Shown here one piece after another: positions 26,273-35,400 of a stretch of DNA of 64,000 bases (its first letter is position 1; each line of letters opens with the position of its first letter). The DNA comes from Gracilimonas sp040117685 (lineage in GTDB: Bacteria > Bacteroidota > Rhodothermia > Balneolales > Balneolaceae): the NCBI RefSeq assembly GCF_040117685.2, contig NZ_JBEDYP020000012.1:496001-560000 (forward strand), written 5' to 3'. A program made the translations under genes and the position numbers. The notes under the pieces are model-generated. The model had not been told where the DNA came from. It saw only the letters and a list, made by a program, of their open reading frames with translations, and made no database searches.

Positions 26273-29200
26273 CTATTTGTTTAAGGTGATGGTAAATATG
26301 GTGCCCTTACCTTTTTCAGATTCTACCTGAATACTACCACCATGTGCTTTGATGATATCATTGGTAATGCTGAGTCCGAGTCCGGTACCTTCTGTTCCTT
26401 TTTTGGTGGTGAAGAAAGGCTGCATAATCTTATCCTTCATTTCTTTCGGAATACCCGGCCCGTTATCTTCTATTTCTATGAAAGTTGCTTGATTCTTTTT
26501 GTATGTCCGAACTGTAAGCTTTGGCTTATATTCTTTACTCTGACTTTCTGAAAGCTGTCGGCTGTCAACCGACAGCTTTTCCCTCATCGCATCAAAAGCA
26601 TTATTACAAAGGTTCACGATTACCCGGCTAAAGTCCTCGGCGATTAATGGAACCTGGTCTAAATGTTCATCCAGTTCAAATATAATGTCCGTATTGATAG
26701 GCTCTTTGCCGGCTCGCATACCGTGGAAGGTCAGGTTTACGTACTCTTTTACCACTGTATTTATTTGTGTGGGTTCTTTCCTGCCACTGCCACCGCGGGA
26801 GTGCTGCAACATCGATTTCACGATAGAGTCGGCCCTTTGTCCGTGCTCATGAATTTTATTCAGGTTTGCTTCAATGTCGGCTAACAGATCTTTTAAGTCA
26901 GTATTATCACCGGCCAGCTCACGAGCTTCCTCCAGCAGTTCCACATTCAAGTCAGAAAAGTTATTCACGAAATTCAGCGGATTCTTAATCTCATGGGCAA
27001 TACCGGCAGTAAGTTGCCCGAGGGAAGCCAGTTTTTCTTGTTGGATGAGCTGTTGTTGCATGTCTTTAAGTTCGCTCAAAGTTGCATTCAGTTTTCTGTA
27101 TGCCGAGGCATTGTCGAGTGCGATGGCTGCATAGGTAGCCAGGTTCCTCAACAGGTTTACATGATAAGCGGTGTACGCATCTTTTTTGAAGCTTTGAGTA
27201 GTGATAACACCGATCACCCGGTCTTGCTGAACCAGTGGCAGGTAGAGTATGGATTTGGATTCTTCCCCTTCAATAGGAGCCTGATAGGTTTTAACATATT
27301 TGGTATGCTCTTTGGCGTAATCTCCGACAATTATTTCCTCTTTGTTCTTGAAGCAGTAAACAGCCAGCCGGTCTTCTTCATCCAGGTTGTTTACAAAAGG
27401 AGAGAGCATCTTGCCCTTTTCCTTAGTGGCGGGGAACTCGAGGCGGTTTCTTTCTTCATTATAAATTCCAACGCCAAAAATAGAGGCATCCATCAGGGCA
27501 TTCACATTCTCGTAAACGGTATCAATGATTTTGTTTACCGAAAGGGTGGAGGTGATAGCGCGCCCGATCTGGCTCAGCTGTTCGGTATCCGACCGGCGCT
27601 TGTTTTCAGCCTCGGCCCGGAGCTCAGCCTCACGAAGTGCCTGCCTTTCCTGTTCTTTTTTAGAAAGGCGGCTGCGTTGAAAGCGATCCACTCCAAAAAC
27701 CATGAAGCCCAGCATTCCAAGTCCTAAAGAGTAGGCCCACCAGGTTCTGTACCATGGAGGTAAAATGGTTAATCCAATGGAAGCTCCTTCATGATTCCAG
27801 ACGCCATCCGCATTTGCTGCTTTCACTTTAAAAGTGAATTCCCCCTCGGGGAGATTGGTGTAGGTTGCCGAACGTTTGTTGCCGGCATCAATCCAATCCG
27901 GGTCAAATCCTTCCAGCTGATAGGAGTATGTATTCATTTTTGGGTTGGCAAAATGAAGACCTACATAATCAAAGGTTACTTCATTTTGATGATAGGGAAG
28001 GATGATCTTTTGAGTTTTACTGAGTGCATCCTTGAGCGGGGAATCAGGTCCGGGCATTACGGGCTTGTTGAACACCTTAAAATCCGACAGCACTACCTGA
28101 GGTGGGATTTCATTTACATGAAGCTGTTCCGGAACAAAAGCAGTAACCCCTTCACCACTGCCAAAATACATAACCCCATTATTTCCCTTGAAATACCCAT
28201 TCTGAGAATACTCAAGAGCCATAAGCCCGTCATCGAGGCCGTAATTTCTAAATGTCACAGTGACAGGGTCAAAATTGGAGATGCCTTTATTGGAACTCAT
28301 CCAAAGGGTGTTGTTATTATCCACTAACAAGCCATATAGTGAATTATTAGAAAGACCGTCTTCTTCGGTAAAATGCGCAGCCTTGCCGGTTTGTATATCA
28401 AAGCGGTTCAACCCACCGTTTGAGGTAGCCAGCCAAAGTACACCTGAGTCATTATTCAGCTGGGTTATGCTTTGTATTTGATTGTTATTGATGGTTGTTG
28501 AGTCTGCAGAGTTATAGGTAGATGCTACAGTTGCAATTCCATCGGGGGTTATTTTGAGTAGCCCGAAGGTGGTACCTGCCCATAGCATGCCGTCTTCAGC
28601 CATATGCAAACTCAAAACGGGAGGTCCGAAATCGGTTTTTAATTCTTCCTGAGGAAGGGGGATATGCTCATACTCTCCGGTGATTGAATTAAATCGATCG
28701 AGCCCGCCAATGCTTCCTATCCAGAATACGTCCTTATCAGTTGCGGTGGGAACGATGGCAAAAAGGCTGTTTCGCCCCTGGTTCCCATCAATCCGCGGGT
28801 GGCGGAAATAAGTAGATTTTTTAGTTGTGCGGTCGAATAAACTCAGTCCGCCGCTGGTGCCTATCCAAAAACGACCGTTAGCATCTTCATGGAATACCCG
28901 AACAGATCCAAAAATTAACGAAGTGGTGTCATCAGGGTTAGAAGTATAATGAGAGACTTGCCCGGTGTTGATGTCGAATTCTGTCAGGATATCACCCGCT
29001 GACCCGATATCTGTTCCTACCCACAAAGTGCCTTCCCGGTCTTCATAAACGCCCCATACAATACCCGGAGAGATCGTTTGGTCATCATCGGGGTTATGCT
29101 TCAGGTGAGTGAAATTTACCGCACCGGGATTAAATGCAGAGAGACCACGGGTTGCCGTACCTGCCCATATAGTGCCGGAGCGATCCGCATATAAGGAAGT

Positions 29201-30256
29201 AACAAACTTATCACTGAGGCTGTTGGGGTCTCGTTGGTTATTACGATAAGAAGTGAATTCACGATCTACTATATCAAATCGGGCAACACCTGTACCCGGG
29301 CCGGCCACCCACAATACATTCGGGTTCTCAGGGTCTGGCACAACCTGATGAAGAAAGTTAAGCGGGTTGACGTTATCCTCATTATTGGGCTCAATCAGGT
29401 ATCGCTCAAAATCACCGGTTTTACTATCCAGAAATACCAGCCCATTACCGGTTGCCAGCCACAAAGCACCGGGTATATCGGGTGAGAGATATTGATCCAG
29501 AACATTCTGTGGAGCTCCATAAAACTCACGAGCATCTTCTTCAAACAAAAAGCGGGTGATTTCATAGGTATCCAAATTTATTCTTGAAATGCCGTTATTG
29601 CCTCCAGCCCACAAAAAACCCTCAGAATCCTCTTTCATCCAATAAACGGCGTGGCTTGTAATGGTTGTTGGGTCATCGTGGTCATGCTCATACCGAATAA
29701 ACTTTCCATCTTGCCCGGGCGACATTCTATTTAACCCACTTCCAAAGGTGCCTACCCACAGGTTGCCCTTGCTGTCTTCGAATGGCATAAAAGCCCGGTC
29801 GCTTGAAATACTGGTAGAGTCATTCGGATCGTGAACATACTTCGTAAATTTTCCTGTTGCCTGATCCAGGCGGTTGAGTCCACCCCCTTCGGTAGTAACC
29901 CAAATATCGCCGGTTGAAGATTCAGCCATCCCCCAAACCCAGTTTTCCGAAAGGGAAGTAGTATCAAAAGGAGTTTGTTTGTACACTTTGAATTCATAGC
30001 CATCGTATCGGTGGAGACCACCCTGCGTAGCAATCCATAGAAAGCCTTTGCTGTCCTGTATAATGGTATTTGCACTGGCCTGATTCATTCCTTCACTGAG
30101 TCCGGTATGCTCAAAGCGAAGGGAAGGAGCCTCACTTTGCAAAAGCGTGGGTTTTACTTCCTGTTCGGTTTGGGCACGAACAGAAGTTACCAGGCCTGCA
30201 GAAACAGCAAGACAAATTAGGCCGGTCCGAAAAGATAGTATGTTTTTTCTGGTCAT
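26273..30256 (-). CDS. Two-component propeller / Y_Y_Y / GAF sensor histidine kinase
   Basis: 1327 residues. A signal peptide (about 1-28) precedes a large periplasmic sensor of repeated Reg_prop blades (about 40-740, repeating motifs such as GFLWIATQGGLHRYDG, GDIWVTTEGGGLNRL and GTLWVGTDIG). A Y_Y_Y domain follows (about 755-825, YQLEGFDPDWIDAG), then one transmembrane helix (about 835-855), a cytoplasmic GAF domain (about 890-1045), and the HisKA H-box GIAHEIKNPLNFVNNFS (His1088). The HATPase is intact (LCNNAFDAM, DNGPGIP, GTGLGLSI). Unlike the hybrid two-component systems of gut Bacteroides it has no attached receiver or AraC domain. The loop after AFDAMREKL is encoded by a palindromic repeat at 26551-26579. 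It is four bases from both neighbours, in one operon. Confidence 0.93.
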   Translation of the reverse strand: MTRKNILSFRTGLICLAVSAGLVTSVRAQTEQEVKPTLLQSEAPSLRFEHTGLSEGMNQASANTIIQDSKGFLWIATQGGLHRYDGYEFKVYKQTPFDTTSLSENWVWGMAESSTGDIWVTTEGGGLNRLDQATGKFTKYVHDPNDSTSISSDRAFMPFEDSKGNLWVGTFGSGLNRMSPGQDGKFIRYEHDHDDPTTITSHAVYWMKEDSEGFLWAGGNNGISRINLDTYEITRFLFEEDAREFYGAPQNVLDQYLSPDIPGALWLATGNGLVFLDSKTGDFERYLIEPNNEDNVNPLNFLHQVVPDPENPNVLWVAGPGTGVARFDIVDREFTSYRNNQRDPNSLSDKFVTSLYADRSGTIWAGTATRGLSAFNPGAVNFTHLKHNPDDDQTISPGIVWGVYEDREGTLWVGTDIGSAGDILTEFDINTGQVSHYTSNPDDTTSLIFGSVRVFHEDANGRFWIGTSGGLSLFDRTTKKSTYFRHPRIDGNQGRNSLFAIVPTATDKDVFWIGSIGGLDRFNSITGEYEHIPLPQEELKTDFGPPVLSLHMAEDGMLWAGTTFGLLKITPDGIATVASTYNSADSTTINNNQIQSITQLNNDSGVLWLATSNGGLNRFDIQTGKAAHFTEEDGLSNNSLYGLLVDNNNTLWMSSNKGISNFDPVTVTFRNYGLDDGLMALEYSQNGYFKGNNGVMYFGSGEGVTAFVPEQLHVNEIPPQVVLSDFKVFNKPVMPGPDSPLKDALSKTQKIILPYHQNEVTFDYVGLHFANPKMNTYSYQLEGFDPDWIDAGNKRSATYTNLPEGEFTFKVKAANADGVWNHEGASIGLTILPPWYRTWWAYSLGLGMLGFMVFGVDRFQRSRLSKKEQERQALREAELRAEAENKRRSDTEQLSQIGRAITSTLSVNKIIDTVYENVNALMDASIFGVGIYNEERNRLEFPATKEKGKMLSPFVNNLDEEDRLAVYCFKNKEEIIVGDYAKEHTKYVKTYQAPIEGEESKSILYLPLVQQDRVIGVITTQSFKKDAYTAYHVNLLRNLATYAAIALDNASAYRKLNATLSELKDMQQQLIQQEKLASLGQLTAGIAHEIKNPLNFVNNFSDLNVELLEEARELAGDNTDLKDLLADIEANLNKIHEHGQRADSIVKSMLQHSRGGSGRKEPTQINTVVKEYVNLTFHGMRAGKEPINTDIIFELDEHLDQVPLIAEDFSRVIVNLCNNAFDAMREKLSVDSRQLSESQSKEYKPKLTVRTYKKNQATFIEIEDNGPGIPKEMKDKIMQPFFTTKKGTEGTGLGLSITNDIIKAHGGSIQVESEKGKGTIFTITLNK
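26551..26579. repeat. Palindromic repeat inside propeller kinase
   Basis: Perfect 11-base arms AAAGCTGTCGG and CCGACAGCTTT around a 7-base loop. It is translated within the variable loop SVDSRQLSESQ of the ATPase domain. Confidence 0.6.
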
Positions 30257-30259
30257 CGT

Positions 30260-32431
30260 TTATCCACCCTGGGATAATTTAATGGTGAGACATGTACCCT
30301 CATGAGGGTTAGTGGAAACTTCTAAAAAACCACCGTGTGCCTTTATAATGTCGTTGGTGATGCTTAACCCCAATCCCGTACCTTCGGTGCCTTTCTTTGT
30401 TGTGAAAAAAGGCTGCAGAATCTTTTCCTTTATATCTGGTGAGATTCCCGGACCATTATCTTCAATTTCTACCAAAGTTGCTTGATTCTTCTTGTAAGTC
30501 CTCACCGTAAGCTTTGGCTTATATTCTTTGGAATTTGTTGCTTGATCATTGGAATTTAATTTTTCCCTCATCGCATCAAAGGCATTATTACACAAATTTA
30601 TGATCACCCGGCTAAAATCTTCAGCTATAAGAGGTACTTCACCAATGGATTTATCCAGCTCAAACTCAATATCCACATTGATAGGATCTTTTCCAGCTCG
30701 CATGCCGTGGAAACTCAGGTTCACGAATTCCTTCACCAAACTATTCAAATCGGTAAGCTCCATTTTTCCCGAACCACCACGACTATGTTCCAGCATCGAC
30801 TTAACAATGGAGTCGGCCCTCGAACCATGCTCATGAATTTTTCGGAGATTAGTGTCGATGTCTTGCAGAATCTCTAAAGCTTTATCCACCCGCACTTTAT
30901 CACCGGTTGACAGCTGATCGCTGAAAGCTGACAGCTCCTCTTTCGTCTCGTCTATTAACTCCACACTCAGCTCCGAAAAATTATTCACAAAATTGAGTGG
31001 ATTCTTTATCTCGTGGGCAATGCCGGCGGTGAGCTGTCCCAGTGAAGCCAGCTTTTCCTGTTGAATGAGTTGGGCTTGAGTAGCCTGGAGTTCAGCGAGA
31101 GAATCTTTTAGCTCTTTCGTTCTTTCACTTACCTGTTTTTCAAGTATGATATTCTGATTCTGTAAAAGCTCTTTCTTTTCCTTGGTAACCTGTAAGACCT
31201 TTTTTGCCTCCCGGGTAACGCTATCCAGTGTTTCTCTAAACCGAATAGAAACGTATGCCAATAAAAATAAAGGAGCCCCGAGTAGCAGCATGGAGGTGAA
31301 CAGGTTATCATACTCATTAAATAGATCCAGCGAATATTTATGGATGATTATGTAAAAAGTAGCTGTCAGAATGGAAAACAAAACAGCTGCGACAATAGCC
31401 CATTGAGCCCCTGAAATCACTTTCTTGTGTTCATATATAAGTTTACCATAATAACCTAACATGATAGTAAAGGCGATCCCGAAGGGGAGTGAAATAGAAA
31501 ACAGGTGGGCAGCTAAATTGGTAATTAATAGGGTGGCAACCAGTATTTTTAAAAATTGAGAAATAGACTTTGTGAGAATCCATTCAAGTATCAACAGTCC
31601 AAACATAGTTGAAAGAGGCTGGAGGGATATGGTAAAAAAGAATCGCAGCTTCTCTTCCATGTAGCTTAGGTCAAAGAAGTAGGGAAAAAAACTTCCCACC
31701 GCAGCTAATAATGTAAAGGTGGTCATCCATGCAACCCATTGGAAAATCTTTTGGTCAAGATTCAGGAATACCAGAAGCCAGTAGAGGAAAAAGAGTAGAA
31801 AAGTGATGGATATACTTAGTGTGCCAAAAATATATGCAGACCTAATACTATCGGTCACAAAGATTGAATATTCAGGTCCGGTAAGGTTGATTAGATTCTT
31901 TAGATATCTGGGTTTAAGGCGCAGTTCCCTTTGGGTGAAAGTGGTTTCATAGTCAACAAAATGTATAGCAATGATATATTCTTTTCCGACTTCCAAATCT
32001 ACCGGAATTGGATATTTAAGGGTTGGATTATAGGCCTGGTAAGGATTACCGGTATCACCAAATGAATGAAGTAATTCCCCGTTGATATAAATATCGGTTG
32101 CAGCCCAATGGCTTCTGCTAAATGAGAGTGGTGTATCTGCCAAAGTGCTGTCTAATTTTATGGTGATTCTAAACCAGCCTTCAATTCGCCCGTTCTCATC
32201 GGCCATCTCTGCTGTCAATTCCACCGGCTTAAAGGCCTTCCAATCTGAAACATCACGTTCCGGGTTGGCTCTGTTTAAGTCATGACCCTCTTTAAATATC
32301 CATCCATCGAAAGTAGCAAGGTTAATTCGTTGATGAGACTCGAACATACTACGTGACAACTCCACCACCGTAGCTTTTTGGACTGGTGTAGCCAGTAAAA
32401 GACAAATAAAAGATAGAAAAAGGGTATTCAT
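30260..32431 (-). CDS. 7TM sensor histidine kinase (7TMR-DISM-like)
   Basis: 723 residues. A signal peptide is followed by a periplasmic beta-sandwich domain (about 30-185, with GWFRITIKLD and ATDIYINGELLHSFG, galactose-binding-like). Seven predicted membrane helices span about 195-395, then a coiled-coil (405-465), the HisKA H-box GIAHEIKNPLNFVNNFS (His473) and an intact HATPase with LCNNAFDAM, DNGPGIS and GTGLGLSI. The kinase core is a close paralogue of those on either side. Relative to the propeller kinase it carries an extra segment around SAFSDQLSTGDK after the H-box helix, encoded by a repeat at 30908-30936, and a different repeat-derived loop (NSNDQATNSKE) at 30526-30558. It ends four bases before the next gene. 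Confidence 0.92.
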   Translation of the reverse strand: MNTLFLSFICLLLATPVQKATVVELSRSMFESHQRINLATFDGWIFKEGHDLNRANPERDVSDWKAFKPVELTAEMADENGRIEGWFRITIKLDSTLADTPLSFSRSHWAATDIYINGELLHSFGDTGNPYQAYNPTLKYPIPVDLEVGKEYIIAIHFVDYETTFTQRELRLKPRYLKNLINLTGPEYSIFVTDSIRSAYIFGTLSISITFLLFFLYWLLVFLNLDQKIFQWVAWMTTFTLLAAVGSFFPYFFDLSYMEEKLRFFFTISLQPLSTMFGLLILEWILTKSISQFLKILVATLLITNLAAHLFSISLPFGIAFTIMLGYYGKLIYEHKKVISGAQWAIVAAVLFSILTATFYIIIHKYSLDLFNEYDNLFTSMLLLGAPLFLLAYVSIRFRETLDSVTREAKKVLQVTKEKKELLQNQNIILEKQVSERTKELKDSLAELQATQAQLIQQEKLASLGQLTAGIAHEIKNPLNFVNNFSELSVELIDETKEELSAFSDQLSTGDKVRVDKALEILQDIDTNLRKIHEHGSRADSIVKSMLEHSRGGSGKMELTDLNSLVKEFVNLSFHGMRAGKDPINVDIEFELDKSIGEVPLIAEDFSRVIINLCNNAFDAMREKLNSNDQATNSKEYKPKLTVRTYKKNQATLVEIEDNGPGISPDIKEKILQPFFTTKKGTEGTGLGLSITNDIIKAHGGFLEVSTNPHEGTCLTIKLSQGG
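30526..30558. repeat. Interspersed repeat in ATPase loop of 7TM kinase
   Basis: The tract (plus strand begins CTTTGGAATTTGTTGCTTG) matches, with few changes, 32733-32766 in the next kinase at the same protein position. It is translated as NSNDQATNSK. Confidence 0.5.
30908..30936. repeat. Interspersed AGCTGTCAGC-type repeat in 7TM kinase
   Basis: The minus strand reads AGCTGTCAGCTTTCAGC then GATCAGCTGTCA, rich in AGCT dyads. A close copy is at 33114-33143, and a related palindrome at 26551-26579. Confidence 0.55.
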
Positions 32432-32460
32432 TAGACTTTTAGTTACTGTTTCTTCTGAAT

Positions 32461-35400
32461 TTACCCCAGATTATTTTTTGGGAGTTGGATCGTAAATCGG
32501 GTTCCTTTGGGTATTTTGCTTTCCAAAGCCAGCTCTCCGCCATGTGCTTTGATAACATCATTGGTGATACTCAGCCCCAGCCCGGTTCCCTCAGTACCTT
32601 TCTTGGTTGTAAAAAATGGTTGCAATATCTTACTTCTCATCCCTTCTGGAATTCCCGGCCCATTGTCTTCAATCTGAAGCAAAATTTTTCCATTCTCCAA
32701 AGAAGTTCTTACGGTAAGTTTTGCCCTGTAAACTTTGGAATTTGGTGCTTGGTCATTGGACTTTAATTTCTCCCTCATCGCATCAAAGGCATTGTTGCAC
32801 AGGTTCACGATCACCCGGCTGAAATCTTCGGCAATCAGCGGTACTTCGCCAATCGAATCATCCAGCTCAAATTCCATGTCTACAATGATGGGATTCTTGC
32901 TTGCCCGCATACCGTGGAAGGAGAGGTTTACAAATTCTTTGACTAACGCATTCAAATCCGTAGGCTCCATCTTTCCGGAACCACCTCGGCTGTGTTCCAG
33001 CATCGACTTAACAATGGAATCGGCCCTCGTACCATGTTCATGAATTTTTTGGAGATTAGTGTCGATGTCCTTCAGAATCTCTAAAGCTTCATCCACCCGC
33101 TCTTTATCACCTACTGAAAGCTGATCGCTGAGAGCTGACAGCTCTTCCTTTGTCTCGTCTATTAACTCCACACTCAACTCCGAAAAATTATTCACAAAAT
33201 TCAGCGGATTCTTAATCTCGTGGGCGATACCGGCGGTGAGTTGTCCAAGGGAAGCCAGTTTTTCCTGCTGAACCAATTGCTCCTGGGCCGCTTGCAGTTC
33301 ATTTAATGCAGACTGCAGTTTTTGGTAGGCTTCGGCATTTTGTACGGCAATACCCACATTTGCTGCAATAGTGGAAAGGAGGCGAAGGTCAGATTCGCTA
33401 AACCGGTTTTCCTGTTCCTTACTTTGAACGCTGATTACCCCCAGTGATTTTTTTCCGGCCAGGATGGGAACTCCAAGGTAAGACTCCACCATTTCGCCTT
33501 TCTTTTCCGCTTTAATTTTATCGTAGGTTTCATCGAGGTCGTGGTTCACAAGCAGCGGCTCTTTGCTGATGATGATTTTCTCGGTGATTCCATTTCCGAA
33601 TGGGCGGGTTTCTGCTTTGTCTCCATAATAGTAGGGGAAATGAAGTAAATCTGATTTGCGATCATAGATAGCCAGATACACAATATCCGCCTTAAAGGTA
33701 TCCCGCATTTTTTCACCGACAAGCTTAAACAGGGCATCTACTTCCAGTTGAGATACTATCGCCTTACTGATACTGTTCACGGTTTGAAGTTCTGCGGCTC
33801 GTTGCTCGGTTTCCCCCAATAGCCGGGTGGTTTCATTAAAAAGCCGGGCGTTTTCGAGAGCCACACTCATACTATTGGTAAGCGTAGTTAACAGTCGCAC
33901 ATCTGATTCGGTAAAGGCATGCTCTTTTTCTACATTCTGAAGGCTGATGGACCCCATCACTTTATCCCCCACCACCATAGGCACGAATATGGCTGATTTT
34001 GGTGGCAATCCCTTGCTTACGCCCTGCTCGGTATCCCCGTATTTTTTTGCTGTTTCTATATAGTCATCATTTATAAGAAGGGCTTCTTTTGTTTTAATGA
34101 GGTGTTTATTCGCCCATATAAAAGGTCTCGGCTCAACATACAGCTGTTCGCCATTTTCAATGGCATACTCCCAGGTTTCCAGCTCTTCTTCGTAATCAAA
34201 AGTGCGTATGAGCATGGTTTGGGTATTCAAAACTTCACATATACGATTTCCGACCAGTTTGTAAATGGCATTCATGTCCATTTCCCGTACAAGCCCTTCC
34301 TGTACACTGTTGATTACGGCCAGCTCAGCATTGCGCTGTTCGGTCTCAGCCAGCAGGCGGTTGGTTTCATTGAAAAGGCGGGCATTTTCGAGAGCCACCG
34401 TCATGCTATTCACCAGGGTGGTAAGCAGGCTCACATCCGACTCAGTAAATGCATGCTCCCGATCCAGGTTTTGCAGAGTTACATACCCGCGAACGGTATC
34501 ACCTACCATCATAGGAACATACAAGGCTGATTTTGCTACCTGTGTTCCCGGTACCGGTTCGTGTTTTTCCCCTAAAATTTTTGATAAGGCCTCTGCGGCT
34601 TTTTCATTGATAAGCAGAGTTGACTTATCATAAATAATTTTTTCTCTGACTTTATCGTAAGGTCGAGATCCGGGGTGAAATCGCTGGCCGTCTTCAAATA
34701 AATACTTAAAATGTTCTGTTTTATCGTCATGATTAAAGGTGACAATGCCCATAACCTGTGCATCAAAAAGGTCCCGGATTCGGTCGCCCACCAAATCATA
34801 AATGCCCTGCATGTCCATTTCGGCTACTAGCCCCTGCTGAACGCTGTTAATTACAGCTAATTCTGCATTTCGCTGCTCGGTTTCGTTGAAGAGCCGGGCG
34901 TTTTCCAGGGCTACACTCATACTGTTGGCAAGAGTGCTTAGCAGCCGTACATCCGATTCACTGAATGCATGTTCCTTGTCAATATTTTGAAGGCTAACAT
35001 AGCCCCGGACACTATTACCGACTTTAAGCGGTACATACAGCATAGACTTAGGGAATGTTGTGCCCGGAACGGCTTTGGGGGCTTCCCCGGTAATAGTGGT
35101 ATACGCTTCCCGGGCATTTTCAGCAATATGGATCAATTTCTGAGTGCTAATCAGTCGTCTGCGAATCTTATCATAGGGTCGGGAGGCCGGCTCAACACGT
35201 TCTCCATTTTCGAAGGCATATTGGAAATGCTCTTGTTCGGTTTCATGGTTGAAGGTGCCTATAATTACACCCTGGGCATCAAACAACACCCGAACTTTTT
35301 CACCCACCAAATCATAAATGCCCTGCATGTCCATTTCGGCTACAAGCCCCTGCTGCACGCTGTTAATTACAGCTAATTCTGCATTGCGTTGCTCGGTTTC

